64,000 nucleotides of DNA. Origin: Flavobacterium terrigena (GTDB lineage Bacteria > Bacteroidota > Bacteroidia > Flavobacteriales > Flavobacteriaceae). The notes beneath the pieces were generated by a model that had not been told where the DNA came from, searched no databases, and was given only the letters and a program-made list of their open reading frames with translations. Below, in pieces: positions 35,255 to 45,297 of this stretch. Both the position numbers and the translations under genes were made by a program. The DNA lies in NCBI RefSeq assembly GCF_900108955.1, contig NZ_FNYA01000006.1, positions 1 through 64,000 of the forward strand. Reading direction: 5' to 3'. Position 1 is the stretch's first letter. Each line of letters opens with the position of its first letter.

Positions 35255-36112
35255 ATGAGTAAGTTAAAAATCGCCATTCAAAAATCAGGTAGATTAAACG
35301 AAGAAAGTATTCAATTGCTTAAAGATTGCGGAATTTCCATTTATAACGGAAACGATCAACTTCGTGTTACCGCATCAAATTTTCCTTTAGAAGTTTATTT
35401 CCTTCGAAATTCAGATATTCCTCAATATTTAATTGATGGAGTGGTAGATATTGCTGTTGTGGGTGATAATTTACTAGTCGAAAAAGGAAAGAATATTCAA
35501 ATAGCTGAAAAATTAGGCTTTTCTAAATGCAAAGTTTCAGTTGCCGTTCCAAAAAGCTTCACTTACAATTCTATTCAAGATTTAAATGGCTTACGAGTAG
35601 CGACTTCGTATCCAAATACCGTAAATCAATTTTGTAACAAAAATAATATTGAAGTGGATATTCACCAAATTTCTGGTTCAGTTGAAATTGCACCAAACAT
35701 CGGACTTTCAGATGCAATTGTAGATATTGTCTCTAGCGGAAGTACTTTGTTTAAAAACGGTTTAAAAGAAGTAGAAGTAATTTGTAAAAGCGAAGCAGTT
35801 CTTGCGGTTTCGCCTTTAATTACTGAAGATGCGAATCTAGTTTTAAATAAATTACTATTCAGGATTCAAGCAGTTTTACGTTCGAAAAAATCAAAATATA
35901 TTTTAATGAACGTTCCGAATGATAATATTCAAGCAGTTTCAGAAATTTTACCAGTTCTAAAAAGTCCAACTGTTGTGCCTTTAGGCGAAAGTGGTTGGAG
36001 TAGCGTGCAATCGGTAATCGATGAAGAACAATTTTGGGACGTTATCGATAAACTAAAAGATGCCGGTGCAGAAGGGATTTTAATCTGTCCAGTTGAAAAA
36101 ATGGTTTTGTAA
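35255..36112 (+). CDS. hisG: ATP phosphoribosyltransferase (long form)
   Basis: A 285-residue HisG, first step of histidine synthesis. It begins MSKLKIAIQKSGRLNEES and has DIAVVGDNLLVEKG and the phosphate-binding DIVSSGSTL. Its length includes the C-terminal ACT-like regulatory domain (from about 215), so it should be the long, histidine-inhibited form. An in-frame TTG at 35189 sits inside the terminator hairpin and is rejected as the start. Confidence 0.97.
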   Translation: MSKLKIAIQKSGRLNEESIQLLKDCGISIYNGNDQLRVTASNFPLEVYFLRNSDIPQYLIDGVVDIAVVGDNLLVEKGKNIQIAEKLGFSKCKVSVAVPKSFTYNSIQDLNGLRVATSYPNTVNQFCNKNNIEVDIHQISGSVEIAPNIGLSDAIVDIVSSGSTLFKNGLKEVEVICKSEAVLAVSPLITEDANLVLNKLLFRIQAVLRSKKSKYILMNVPNDNIQAVSEILPVLKSPTVVPLGESGWSSVQSVIDEEQFWDVIDKLKDAGAEGILICPVEKMVL

Positions 36113-36143
36113 TCTCAATATTTCACACAAACAATAAAAAAAA

Positions 36144-36171
36144 CTTCGCGCCTTAGTGTCTTCGTGGCAAA
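36144..36171. repeat. CTTNGCGC...GTGGCAAA intergenic element, copy 2
   Basis: Matches the 23436-23463 element at 22 of 28 positions. It lies in the 85-bp hisG-hisD gap, 26 bp before the hisD ATG. Its GTG at 36156 is in frame with hisD but is not a likely start. Confidence 0.7.
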
Positions 36172-36197
36172 AAAGCGAAACTTTGAATCTTATAGAT

Positions 36198-37481
36198 ATG
36201 AAAAAAATAAACAACCCAACACAAAATACTTGGTCGGAAATTTTAAAAAGACCAACACAATCCTTTGCTGATATTGAAGAAACTGTAAAAGGAATTTTTA
36301 AAGAAATCCTGCAAAAAGGAGATGTTGCTGTACAAAAATATACGTCTTTATTTGACGGAAGTAGTTCAGAAAACATCTTAGTTTCGAAAGCAGAAATTGA
36401 AGAAGCAACCGAATTAGTTTCGAAAGAATTAAAACAAGCTATTGAAGTAGCTAAAAACAATATCTATAAATTCCACGAAGCGCAAAAAACGGAAAAGATC
36501 GAAATTGAAACAACAGAAGGTGTTTTTTGTTGGCAAGAAAAACGACCAATTCAAAAAGTTGGATTATACATTCCGGGTGGTTCAGCGCCTTTGTTTTCAA
36601 CGGTTTTAATGTTGGCTGTTCCAGCGAGTATTGCAGGTTGTACAGAAATTGTTTTGTGTTCACCACCAAATAAACAAGGGAAAATTAACCCAGCGATTTT
36701 GTATGTTGCAAATTTATGTGGTGTGACTAAAATCTTTAAAGTAGGAGGAATTCAAGCAATTGGGGCAATGACTTTCGGGACAGAAACGATTCCGCAGGTA
36801 TACAAAATATTCGGACCAGGAAATCAGTTTGTAACTGTTGCGAAGCAAGTGGCGACACAATACGGAGTTGGAATTGATATGCCAGCCGGACCAAGTGAAT
36901 TGTTAGTTTATGCAGACGAAACAAGTGTTCCAAGCTTCGTAGCGTCAGATTTATTAAGCCAAGCCGAACACGGAACGGATAGTCAAGTAATTCTTGTGAC
37001 GACAAACAACGAAGTTTTAAAAGCTGTTGAAAAAGAAATTTATCTGCAATTAGAAAAATTACCTCGTGCAGCAATCGCAGCTCAAGCCATTGAAAAATCA
37101 AAATTAATTTTAGTTGAAAACGAACAATTAGCTTTAGATTTAATTAATGAATATGGTCCAGAACACTTTATAATTTGCTCTAAAAACGAAGGTTTTTTCA
37201 TTGACGGAATTCAAAACGCAGGCTCTGTTTTTATTGGAAATTTCACACCAGAAAGTGCTGGTGATTATGCTTCAGGAACGAATCATACTTTACCAACAAA
37301 TGGTTCTGCAAAAACCTATAGTGGTGTGAATTTGGATAGCTTCATGAAGTCGATGACGTTTCAAAAAATTACTGAAAAAGGAATTCAAAACATCGGGAAA
37401 AGTATTGAAATTATGGCTGAAGCCGAAGGTTTACAAGCGCACAAAAATGCAGTAACATTAAGATTAAAAAAAATAAAATGA
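36198..37481 (+). CDS. hisD: Histidinol dehydrogenase
   Basis: A 427-residue zinc enzyme for the last two oxidation steps of histidine synthesis. Diagnostic segments are GLYIPGGSAPLFSTVLM, the KVGGIQAIGA loop, IFGPGNQFV, the metal-binding LSQAEHGTDSQ, and GDYASGTNHTLPTNG. I chose the ATG at 36198 over the upstream in-frame GTG because the latter is within a repeat. Its stop overlaps the start of hisC. Confidence 0.97.
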   Translation: MKKINNPTQNTWSEILKRPTQSFADIEETVKGIFKEILQKGDVAVQKYTSLFDGSSSENILVSKAEIEEATELVSKELKQAIEVAKNNIYKFHEAQKTEKIEIETTEGVFCWQEKRPIQKVGLYIPGGSAPLFSTVLMLAVPASIAGCTEIVLCSPPNKQGKINPAILYVANLCGVTKIFKVGGIQAIGAMTFGTETIPQVYKIFGPGNQFVTVAKQVATQYGVGIDMPAGPSELLVYADETSVPSFVASDLLSQAEHGTDSQVILVTTNNEVLKAVEKEIYLQLEKLPRAAIAAQAIEKSKLILVENEQLALDLINEYGPEHFIICSKNEGFFIDGIQNAGSVFIGNFTPESAGDYASGTNHTLPTNGSAKTYSGVNLDSFMKSMTFQKITEKGIQNIGKSIEIMAEAEGLQAHKNAVTLRLKKIK

Positions 37482-38521
37482 TGAACATCAACATACAAAA
37501 TCTCGTTAGGGAAAATATAAAAACCATGCAACCGTATTCTTCGGCACGCGACGAGTTTAAAGATTTCGAACAGAAAATGATTTATTTAGATGCTAATGAA
37601 AATCCGAATGACAACGGTATCAATCGTTATCCAGATACACAACAAAAATCAGTTAAGAAAATCCTTTCAGGAATTAAGAAAGTGGCTACATCTCAAATTT
37701 TGCTAGGAAATGGAAGTGATGAAGTGCTCGATTTATTGTTTCGTGCTTTTTGCGAACCAAATAAAGACAATGTGATTACGTTGCCACCAACGTACGGAAT
37801 GTATGATGTTTTAGCGAATTTAAATGCAGTTGAAAACAAAGAAATTTTGCTAAATGACGATTTCGAACCAAATGTTTCAAAAATTCTATCCGAAGTGAAT
37901 GAAAATACTAAAATCATTTTCTTGTGCTCGCCAAACAATCCAACTGGGAATTCATTTTCAGATGAAAGTATCGTAACTTTACTTGAGAGTTTTAACGGAT
38001 TGGTTTTCTTGGATGAAGCCTATATCGATTTTTCTTCTAGAGAAAGTTGGTTGTCAAAAATGAACGATTATCCAAATTTGGTTATTTCTCAAACTTTATC
38101 AAAAGCGTATGGAATGGCTGGAATTCGATTGGGGATTTTATATGCTTCAATTGAAATTATTGAAGTTTTGAATAAAATTAAACCGCCTTATAATGTGAAT
38201 ATTTTAACGCAATATAAAGCAATTCAAAATTTAGAAAATACAAAAAAAATAAATAAACAAATTATTGATATTCAATTAGAAAAAAAGTTTTTATTTAAAT
38301 GTTTACTTAAACTTAATTTTATAGTAAAAGTTTATCCTTCCGAGGCAAATTTCATTCTGATAAAAGTCGATAATGCGAACAAAAGATATCAACAATTATT
38401 AGAAAAAGGCATCGTAATTCGAAACAGAACTTCACAACCTTTATGTGATAATTGTTTACGAATTACCATCGGAACTTCAGAAGAAAATTTAAAATTAATC
38501 AACACACTAAAAGAATTATAA
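37478..38521 (+). CDS. hisC: Histidinol-phosphate aminotransferase
   Basis: A 347-residue fold-type I PLP enzyme. It has [11 protein letters not shown] near residue 32, [35 protein letters not shown], and the PLP lysine in [16 protein letters not shown]. The start overlaps the hisD stop by 4 bp (ATGATG), and an alternative start is the next ATG at 37481. Its stop overlaps hisB by 1 bp. Confidence 0.96.
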   Translation: MMNINIQNLVRENIKTMQPYSSARDEFKDFEQKMIYLDANENPNDNGINRYPDTQQKSVKKILSGIKKVATSQILLGNGSDEVLDLLFRAFCEPNKDNVITLPPTYGMYDVLANLNAVENKEILLNDDFEPNVSKILSEVNENTKIIFLCSPNNPTGNSFSDESIVTLLESFNGLVFLDEAYIDFSSRESWLSKMNDYPNLVISQTLSKAYGMAGIRLGILYASIEIIEVLNKIKPPYNVNILTQYKAIQNLENTKKINKQIIDIQLEKKFLFKCLLKLNFIVKVYPSEANFILIKVDNANKRYQQLLEKGIVIRNRTSQPLCDNCLRITIGTSEENLKLINTLKEL

Positions 38522-39657
38522 TGACAAAGAAAGTATTGTTTATCGACCGAGATGGAACTATGATTAAAGAAGTTTCCGATTATCAAATTGATGCTTTTGA
38601 TAAAATGTATTTCTATCCAAAATGCTTATCATTCTTAGGTAAAATAGCAAAAGAATTAGATTACGAACTGGTTTTAGTCACCAATCAAGACGGATTAGGA
38701 ACAGATATTTTTCCAGAAAACACGTTTTGGCCAGTGCACAATTTCATCATGAAAACCTTTGAAAGGGAAGGTGTGTTTTTTGCAGATCAATGTATTGATA
38801 AATCGTTTCCAGATCAGAAATTGCCAACGAGAAAACCTGGAACTGGAATGCTAACTAAATATTTTTCAGAAGAATACGATTTAAAAAAATCATTTGTAAT
38901 TGGCGACAGATTAACCGATGTGGAATTAGCTAAAAACTTAGGTGCAAAAGCCATTTTTATCAATGATGACACCAATTTAGGAACGGCAGAAATTTCTTTA
39001 AATGCAACTCAAATTTCTGAATCAATTGCTTTAGAAACTAGCGATTGGGAAAAAATCTATGAATTTTTAAAATTAGAAAATCGTTCTGCTTCAATAATCA
39101 GAAAAACGAATGAAACGGATATTTCTATTTCAGTAAATTTAGATGGAACTGGAAAAAGTAATATAAATACCGGTCTACATTTTTTCGATCATATGTTAGA
39201 CCAAATTGCGCGACACGGGCAAATGGATTTAGATATTCAAGTGAAAGGCGATTTACAAGTTGATGAACATCACACAATTGAAGACACAGCCATTGCTTTA
39301 GGTGAAGTTTTTGCATTGGCTTTAGGAAATAAATTAGGCATTGAACGCTATGGTTTTTGTTTGCCAATGGACGATTGTTTAGCGCAAGCTGCAATTGATT
39401 TTGGCGGTAGAAACTGGTTGGTATGGGAAGCCGATTTCAAACGCGAAATGATTGGTCAAATGCCTACGGAAATGTTTTATCACTTCTTTAAATCGTTTAC
39501 AGACGGCGCAAAAGCCAATTTGAATATCAAAGCGGAAGGAACCAACGAACATCATAAAATTGAAGCGATTTTTAAAGCTTTCGCAAAAGCCATAAAAGTT
39601 GCTGTAAAAAGAGATATTGAAAAAATGATTTTACCAAGCACAAAAGGAATGTTGTAA
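38521..39657 (+). CDS. hisB: Bifunctional histidinol-phosphatase / imidazoleglycerol-phosphate dehydratase
   Basis: A 378-residue fusion. The N-terminal HAD phosphatase (residues 1 to about 165) has [27 protein letters not shown] and [11 protein letters not shown]. The C-terminal IGPD domain has metal-site motifs [31 protein letters not shown] and NEHHKIEA. The loop that in E. coli HisB holds the Cys/His zinc cluster has only one Cys here. The ATG at 38521 overlaps the hisC stop; start codons further upstream lie within hisC. Confidence 0.96.
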   Translation: MTKKVLFIDRDGTMIKEVSDYQIDAFDKMYFYPKCLSFLGKIAKELDYELVLVTNQDGLGTDIFPENTFWPVHNFIMKTFEREGVFFADQCIDKSFPDQKLPTRKPGTGMLTKYFSEEYDLKKSFVIGDRLTDVELAKNLGAKAIFINDDTNLGTAEISLNATQISESIALETSDWEKIYEFLKLENRSASIIRKTNETDISISVNLDGTGKSNINTGLHFFDHMLDQIARHGQMDLDIQVKGDLQVDEHHTIEDTAIALGEVFALALGNKLGIERYGFCLPMDDCLAQAAIDFGGRNWLVWEADFKREMIGQMPTEMFYHFFKSFTDGAKANLNIKAEGTNEHHKIEAIFKAFAKAIKVAVKRDIEKMILPSTKGML

Positions 39658-40238
39658 TGAAGATTGTTATTATAGATTACGGAGCTGGAAACATTCAAAG
39701 TATTCAGTTTGCTATAAAAAGATTGGGTTTTGAAGCCATTTTAAGCAATAATCCAATCGAAATTCAACAAGCAGATAAAGTCATTTTTCCTGGTGTAGGC
39801 GAGGCGAGTAGCGCGATGAAAATGCTTATCGAAAGTGGTTTAGACAAAATCATTCCAACATTAAAACAACCGGTTTTAGGAATTTGTTTAGGTATGCAGT
39901 TGATGTGTAAGCATTCTGAAGAGGGAAATACCAATGGTTTAGGGATTTTCGATGTGAATGTTGTCAAATTTTCAAATGCCGTTAAAGTGCCACAAATGGG
40001 TTGGAACACGATTTTTAATTTGAAATCGAAATTATTTGAAAACATCAAGGAAAACGAATTTATGTATTTGGTTCATAGTTTTTATGTTCCGAATACCGAT
40101 TTAGCCATTGCGAATACCAATTACGAAGTCGAATACGCTTCTGCTTTGCAAAAAGACAATTTTTATGGCGTGCAATTTCACCCAGAAAAAAGCGGAAAAT
40201 GGGGAGAAAAAATTTTAGAAAACTTTTTGAATTTATAA
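39657..40238 (+). CDS. hisH: Imidazole glycerol phosphate synthase, glutaminase subunit
   Basis: A 193-residue class I glutamine amidotransferase with nucleophile Cys in [10 protein letters not shown] and the catalytic His/Glu in VQFHPEKSG. It supplies ammonia to HisF. It starts within the hisB stop (TAATG). Confidence 0.97.
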   Translation: MKIVIIDYGAGNIQSIQFAIKRLGFEAILSNNPIEIQQADKVIFPGVGEASSAMKMLIESGLDKIIPTLKQPVLGICLGMQLMCKHSEEGNTNGLGIFDVNVVKFSNAVKVPQMGWNTIFNLKSKLFENIKENEFMYLVHSFYVPNTDLAIANTNYEVEYASALQKDNFYGVQFHPEKSGKWGEKILENFLNL

Positions 40239-40239
40239 A

Positions 40240-41007
40240 ATGAACAACAATAAAATAAGAATTATTCCTGCAATTGATATTATTGATGGAAAATGTGTAC
40301 GATTATCTAAAGGGAATTTTGACACAAAAATTATTTACAATGATAATCCAGTTGATGTTGCGAAATCCTTTGAAGATCACGGAATCGAATATTTGCATTT
40401 GGTAGATTTAGACGGAGCAAAAACGGGTAGAATAGTGAATCATAAAGTATTAGAAGCCATTGCAACTAAAACGAATTTAAAAATAGATTTTGGTGGCGGA
40501 ATTAAAGTTAGTGACGATATTAAAATAGCTTTTGAATCGGGTGCGAATCAAATTACTGGCGGAAGTATCGCTGTTAATGATGCACAAAAATTTTTAAGAT
40601 GGATTGAATGTTTCGGACCAGACAAAATGATTTTAGGAGCCGATTTTAATCCATATAAAAATGGTGCTAAAATTGCCATTTCTGGTTGGAAAAAAGAGTC
40701 AACAGAAGATTTGTTACCATTCATTTACAACTATTTGCAAAACAAAATTAGTTATGTGGTTTGTACGGATATTAGTAAAGATGGTATGCTTTCTGGACCA
40801 AGTTTCGAAGTTTATAAACAAATTCTAGAGCATTGTAATGTAAAAGAAAATAAAAATCACATTAAATTAATCGCTTCTGGAGGCATTTCTGAATTTGATG
40901 AAATTCCAAAGCTAGCCGAATTAGGTTGCGAAGGCGTAATCATCGGAAAAGCGATTTATGAAGATAGAATTTCGTTGAAACAACTTGAAAATTATATAAT
41001 TAGCTAA
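40240..41007 (+). CDS. hisA: Phosphoribosylformimino-5-aminoimidazole carboxamide ribotide isomerase
   Basis: A 255-residue TIM-barrel isomerase. It has the N-terminal [18 protein letters not shown] with catalytic Asp, the phosphate-binding DFGGGIKV, a second acidic residue in CTDISKDGM, and [12 protein letters not shown]. It begins 1 bp after hisH and is paralogous to hisF, which follows after 3 bp. Confidence 0.97.
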   Translation: MNNNKIRIIPAIDIIDGKCVRLSKGNFDTKIIYNDNPVDVAKSFEDHGIEYLHLVDLDGAKTGRIVNHKVLEAIATKTNLKIDFGGGIKVSDDIKIAFESGANQITGGSIAVNDAQKFLRWIECFGPDKMILGADFNPYKNGAKIAISGWKKESTEDLLPFIYNYLQNKISYVVCTDISKDGMLSGPSFEVYKQILEHCNVKENKNHIKLIASGGISEFDEIPKLAELGCEGVIIGKAIYEDRISLKQLENYIIS

Positions 41008-41010
41008 AAA

Positions 41011-41766
41011 ATGTTGACAAAAAGAATCATTCCTTGTTTGGACATAAAAAACGGAAGAACCGTAAAAGGTGTCAATTTTGTCAATTTAATTGATGCTGGA
41101 AATCCTGTAGAATTAGCTAAAAAGTATTCGGAAACAGGCGCGGATGAATTGGTTTTCTTAGATATTTCTGCAACGGAAGAACGCAGAAGTACGTTGATAA
41201 ATTTAGTTCGAGAAGTGGCTGAAACTATTAATATTCCGTTTACGGTTGGTGGAGGAATCAATTCTGTGGAAGATGTTGAAATTCTACTAAAAAATGGAGC
41301 AGATAAAGTTTCTATCAATTCATCTGCGGTTAAAAACCCTGATTTGATTAATAAATTAGCACAAAAATTCGGTAGTCAATGTATAGTTGTAGCCATTGAT
41401 GCGAAACGTATTGACGGAATTTGGAAAGTGCATTTGGTTGGCGGAAAACAAGCTACGGATATTAATTTATTCGATTGGGTGGTGGAAGTTGCGAATCGTG
41501 GTGCGGGAGAAATTTTATTCACATCAATGGAAAATGACGGCACAAAAGACGGATTCGCCAATGAAGCTTTAAATATCATTTCAAAATTAGTCAATATTCC
41601 AATTATCGCTTCTGGTGGTGCTGGAAACAAACAAGATTTTGCTGATGCTTTTTCAATAGGAAATGCCGATGCCGCTTTAGCTGCCAGTGTTTTTCACTTT
41701 GGAGAAATTGAAATTCCAGAATTAAAACAATTTTTGAAAAAACAAAATATAAAAGTTAGAATATAA
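41011..41766 (+). CDS. hisF: Imidazole glycerol phosphate synthase, cyclase subunit
   Basis: A 251-residue TIM barrel. It begins [20 protein letters not shown] and has [48 protein letters not shown] and IASGGAGN. It partners HisH to make the imidazole ring and AICAR. The start is ATG 3 bp after hisA. Confidence 0.97.
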   Translation: MLTKRIIPCLDIKNGRTVKGVNFVNLIDAGNPVELAKKYSETGADELVFLDISATEERRSTLINLVREVAETINIPFTVGGGINSVEDVEILLKNGADKVSINSSAVKNPDLINKLAQKFGSQCIVVAIDAKRIDGIWKVHLVGGKQATDINLFDWVVEVANRGAGEILFTSMENDGTKDGFANEALNIISKLVNIPIIASGGAGNKQDFADAFSIGNADAALAASVFHFGEIEIPELKQFLKKQNIKVRI

Positions 41767-41832
41767 CAAACATTGCAGATTATTTAGATTATTAGAATTT
41801 CTTCAATCTGTGTTTAAAAAAAATAAAATATA

Positions 41833-42429
41833 ATGAGAATTGACTTTACAAAAAACAACGGATTAATTCCAGCAATCATACAAGACAATGAAACCAAAAC
41901 AGTTTTGATGTTAGGTTATATGAATCAGGAAGCTTTAGATAGAACTTTAAAAACTCAGAAAGTAACCTTTTTTAGTCGTTCTAAGAACAGATTATGGACA
42001 AAAGGCGAAGAAAGTGGTAACTTTTTAAACTTAGTTTCTGTTAAAAACGATTGTGATAACGACACATTGTTAATCAAAGCCAATCCAGTTGGACCAACAT
42101 GTCACACAGGTTCTGATACGTGTTGGCAAGAAGGAAACTATTCAGATTATGGTTTTCTTTCGAAATTAGAAAACACCATTCAAGAACGAAAAGATAACGC
42201 GACTTCAGAAAAAAGTTATGTGGCATCTTTGTTCGAAAAAGGGATCAATAAAATAGCTCAAAAAGTAGGTGAGGAAGCCGTTGAAGTGGTCATTGAAGCC
42301 AAAGATAATAACGATGATTTATTCTTATCGGAAAGTGCCGATTTACTGTTTCATTACCTTATTTTACTGCAAGCCAAAGGTTTTAAATTGAATGATGTAG
42401 TGGAAGTTTTGAAAAATAGAGAAAAATAA
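41833..42429 (+). CDS. hisIE: Bifunctional phosphoribosyl-AMP cyclohydrolase / phosphoribosyl-ATP pyrophosphatase
   Basis: A 198-residue fusion. The HisI part has VLMLGYMNQEAL, TFFSRSKNRLWTKGE, and the zinc-site GPTCHTGSDTCW. The HisE part begins about residue 107 with the MazG-type EEAVEVVIEAKD and ESADLLFHYL. This is the last gene of the operon, set off from hisF by 66 bp that contain simple word-like repeats around gcagattatttagattatt. Confidence 0.97.
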   Translation: MRIDFTKNNGLIPAIIQDNETKTVLMLGYMNQEALDRTLKTQKVTFFSRSKNRLWTKGEESGNFLNLVSVKNDCDNDTLLIKANPVGPTCHTGSDTCWQEGNYSDYGFLSKLENTIQERKDNATSEKSYVASLFEKGINKIAQKVGEEAVEVVIEAKDNNDDLFLSESADLLFHYLILLQAKGFKLNDVVEVLKNREK

Positions 42430-42506
42430 TACAGTTATCAATAAAACAATATAAAAACACTATTTTACTTACATGATTTTTTTTACTTTTAATAAAAATT
42501 AGGATT

Positions 42507-42902
42507 ATGAGATTTCATACAAGAAAATGGGTAAAACCCGAAGATTTAAACGCAAACGGAACATTATTTGGTGGGCAATTATTGGCTTGGATTGATGAAG
42601 AAGCGGCTTTGTATTCGATTGTACAATTGGAAAATCCGAAAGTAGTTACGAAATACATGAGTGAAATTAACTTCATGAGTGCTGCAAAACAAGGTGATAT
42701 CGTAGAAATTGGTATTGATGTAGTGAAATTTGGAACTTCTTCTTTAGTGTTAAAATGTGAAGTTCGAAACATGATGACTCGCGAAAAAATCATCACGATT
42801 GATAATATTACGATGGTAAATTTGGACGAAGAAGGAAAATCGAAACCTCACGGAAAAACGCAAATTGAATATATTGAAGATAGGTTAGGGAATTCTATAT
42901 AA
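42507..42902 (+). CDS. Acyl-CoA thioesterase, hot-dog fold (YciA-like)
   Basis: A 131-residue thioesterase. The segment LNANGTLFGGQLLAWIDEEAAL carries the catalytic Asp/Glu pattern of the acyl-CoA hydrolase family, followed by INFMSAAKQGDIVEIGIDVVKFG. It releases CoA from acyl-CoA, probably cytoplasmic. It is 77 bp after hisIE and seems unrelated to it. Confidence 0.9.
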   Translation: MRFHTRKWVKPEDLNANGTLFGGQLLAWIDEEAALYSIVQLENPKVVTKYMSEINFMSAAKQGDIVEIGIDVVKFGTSSLVLKCEVRNMMTREKIITIDNITMVNLDEEGKSKPHGKTQIEYIEDRLGNSI

Positions 42903-42908
42903 ATATTT

Positions 42909-43020
42909 AACCATATAAGTCATTTAAGTTTTTCTTTCCTTCGTTAAGTTAACTTATATTGCACTTAAATAGTAAGAAAATTTAAGCCAATTCAAGTTTA
43001 ACTTATATGACTTATATGTT
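42909..43020. repeat. Inverted ATATAAGTCAT element between thioesterase and epimerase
   Basis: The left arm aaccatataagtcatttaag (42909-42928) and right arm aagtttaacttatatgactt (42994-43013) are near-complementary, with further aacttatat/aagttaac words between. It fills almost the whole gap. The right arm holds an ATG (43007) in frame with the epimerase that I regard as fortuitous. Confidence 0.7.
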
Positions 43021-43036
43021 TAAAATCCAATCAAAT

Positions 43037-44050
43037 ATGCAAGTAAAACTTCATCATTACGACTTAAAATTAAAACACAATTTTAAAATTTCTCGTTTAT
43101 CTTTCGATATAAAACCAACGTTAATCGTAGAATTAATTAGCGATGGAATTTCTGGTTTTGGTGAAGCAACTGAAAACGCCTATTACGAATTAGACACATA
43201 CAAAATTGCGGCAGATATTACTAAAATCATTCCGATAATTGAAAAATCAGGAAACCTTTCTCCAGAAGAATTTTGGAATACATTAAATCCACTTTTATTG
43301 CACAATCGGTTCGCGTTATGTGCTTTAGATATTGCTTTTCACGATTTATTTGCTCGAAAAAAAGAAAAAAAACTATACGAATTATGGAATTTATCAATTG
43401 ATAAAAATCCGTTGACGAATTATACGATTGGAATTTCTACGATTGACGAAATGCTTCTAAAAATGAAGGAAATGCCTTGGCCGATTTATAAAATCAAATT
43501 AGGAACTCCGAACGATATCGAAATTGTAAAAGCGCTACGTGCAACAACCAAGGCCATTTTCCGTGTCGATGCAAATTGCGGTTGGACAGTCGAAGAAACA
43601 ATCAAAAACTCAATTGTTTTAAAAGATTTAGGTGTAGAATTTATCGAACAACCTTTAAAAGCGGATGATTATTTAGGTCATGCCGAAGTTTTTAAACATT
43701 CGGTTTTACCGATAATTGCTGATGAAAGTTGTATTGAAGAAGAAGATGTTTTAAAATGTCATAACTATTTTCACGGTGTGAATATCAAATTGATGAAATG
43801 TGGAGGAATTACATCAGCGTTACGAATGATTCATGAAGCTAAATCATTAGGATTGAAAACGATGGTTGGTTGCATGACAGAATCTACTATAGGAATTTCT
43901 GCAATTGCACATTTGTTGCCCTTTTTAGATTATGTAGATATGGACGGCGCGTTATTATTGGAAAAAGACATCGCAACTGGCGTTTCTATAGATTTTGGAA
44001 AAACAATTTATAGTAAAGAAAATGGAACAGGAGCGAAGTTAATTCGTTAA
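43037..44050 (+). CDS. Dipeptide epimerase (L-Ala-D/L-Glu type), enolase superfamily
   Basis: A 337-residue enolase-superfamily enzyme with KIKLGTP (catalytic Lys), metal ligands in FRVDANCGW, EFIEQPL and IADESC, and the opposite lysine in VNIKLMKCGG. These match L-Ala-D/L-Glu epimerases of murein-peptide recycling. I chose the ATG at 43037 because upstream ATGs fall in the inverted-repeat element; using 43007 would add 10 residues. The exact dipeptide preference cannot be read. Confidence 0.85.
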   Translation: MQVKLHHYDLKLKHNFKISRLSFDIKPTLIVELISDGISGFGEATENAYYELDTYKIAADITKIIPIIEKSGNLSPEEFWNTLNPLLLHNRFALCALDIAFHDLFARKKEKKLYELWNLSIDKNPLTNYTIGISTIDEMLLKMKEMPWPIYKIKLGTPNDIEIVKALRATTKAIFRVDANCGWTVEETIKNSIVLKDLGVEFIEQPLKADDYLGHAEVFKHSVLPIIADESCIEEEDVLKCHNYFHGVNIKLMKCGGITSALRMIHEAKSLGLKTMVGCMTESTIGISAIAHLLPFLDYVDMDGALLLEKDIATGVSIDFGKTIYSKENGTGAKLIR

Positions 44051-44064
44051 TAATAAATTATAAA

Positions 44065-44622
44065 ATGAAAAAGATATTTATAGTATTCACTTTCTTAATT
44101 TTTAGTAAATCATTTGCAATTGTTGGTTTGGCAGATTGGCAATTTGTAACCTCAAAAGGAAATGTTTTTAACGATTATCAACAAGATGGTATTTCATTGT
44201 CAATCAATAAGGAAGATATTAAAATTGATAATTTAACAAGATGGTATTTTTATAATGATTTTATTATAGGTGAACATTTGAATGAATCATCACAGTTAGA
44301 ATACTTTTTTGTGAATGAAATAAATTCTAAAGTAATTTTTTTTGATACATTTGATGAATCAGAGAAGTTTAAAAATGAAAATGACTTAAAACCATTATTT
44401 TGGACAAGATGGAATGATGAAAATTCAATAGATTCAATTTTTGTCTTTTTAATAAATTTTTTTGCATTCATTATTGTTTTCATATATGTAATTGTTTTTT
44501 TAATAAGATTATTTAAAAAACCAAGAAATATGATCTATAAAAATGAAGCTAAATTTTGCCTGATTTTTGTAATAGCGCTACTAATAATTAATTTGCTTGA
44601 TAATTTTAAAATAAGTTTTTAA
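44065..44622 (+). CDS. Exported/membrane protein of unknown function
   Basis: A 185-residue protein with a signal peptide (about 18 residues, ending SFA), an extracytoplasmic part of about 105 residues, then two transmembrane helices (about 128-150 and 163-180) joined by a basic loop. No recognisable motif. It lies 14 bp after the epimerase and 1 bp before the DUF2461 gene. Its AT content and poor motif content suggest a fast-evolving accessory gene. Confidence 0.65.
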   Translation: MKKIFIVFTFLIFSKSFAIVGLADWQFVTSKGNVFNDYQQDGISLSINKEDIKIDNLTRWYFYNDFIIGEHLNESSQLEYFFVNEINSKVIFFDTFDESEKFKNENDLKPLFWTRWNDENSIDSIFVFLINFFAFIIVFIYVIVFLIRLFKKPRNMIYKNEAKFCLIFVIALLIINLLDNFKISF

Positions 44623-44623
44623 T

Positions 44624-45289
44624 ATGATTTCATCTACTGCCTTCGAATTTTTAGATTTACTTGCCAAAAACAATAACCGCGATTGGTTTACCGAAAACAA
44701 AAAACGTTTTGATACCGAAAATAAACTGGTAAAAGCCTTTTTCACAGAAGTTCTGGTAGATTTAGAAAAAATGGATAGTATTGAAAAAATGCAAATGCAT
44801 CGAATTTATAGAGATGTTCGTTTTTCTAAAGACAAAACACCATATAAAAGTAATTTTTCTGTCAGTTTTGATAGAACAAAACCAATGCTTCGAGGCGGAA
44901 TGTATTTGCATATTGAAAATAATGCCAGTTTTGTAGGTGGTGGATTTTGGGAACCTAATAACGAAGATTTATTACGAATCCGTAAAGAAATAGAATTAGA
45001 TGCTTCCGATTTACGAGAAATTATTGCTAATCCAACTTTCGAAAAATTCTTCGGAACTTTAGAAGGTGAAGGGCTGAAAACGGCTCCAAAAAACTTTGAT
45101 AAAACACATCCTGACATCGATTTAATTAGAAAAAAACAATTTGTGGTCAGAAGAAAATTTTCGAATAAAGAAGTCTTATCTCCAAATTTTAAAGACGAAG
45201 TTATCGCTACTTTTGCAGCAATGCGACCGTTTTTCAATTACATGAGTGATGTGTTAACGACCGATTTAAATGGGGAAAGCCTTTACTAA
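44624..45289 (+). CDS. DUF2461 family protein
   Basis: A 221-residue protein with the family hallmarks FLDLLAKNNNRDWFTENKKR at the N-terminus, IYRDVRFSKDKTPYKSNF near residue 65, and GGGFWEPNNEDLLRIRKEIE. DUF2461 (TIGR02453) is widespread and of unknown biochemical role. It is convergent with mutS2, only 8 bp apart. Confidence 0.9.
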   Translation: MISSTAFEFLDLLAKNNNRDWFTENKKRFDTENKLVKAFFTEVLVDLEKMDSIEKMQMHRIYRDVRFSKDKTPYKSNFSVSFDRTKPMLRGGMYLHIENNASFVGGGFWEPNNEDLLRIRKEIELDASDLREIIANPTFEKFFGTLEGEGLKTAPKNFDKTHPDIDLIRKKQFVVRRKFSNKEVLSPNFKDEVIATFAAMRPFFNYMSDVLTTDLNGESLY

Positions 45290-45297
45290 TTGAAAGA

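Noticed and set aside
36156..36197. In-frame GTG start for hisD
   Set aside because: It is part of the repeated GTGGCAAA element; the family N-terminus fits the ATG at 36198.
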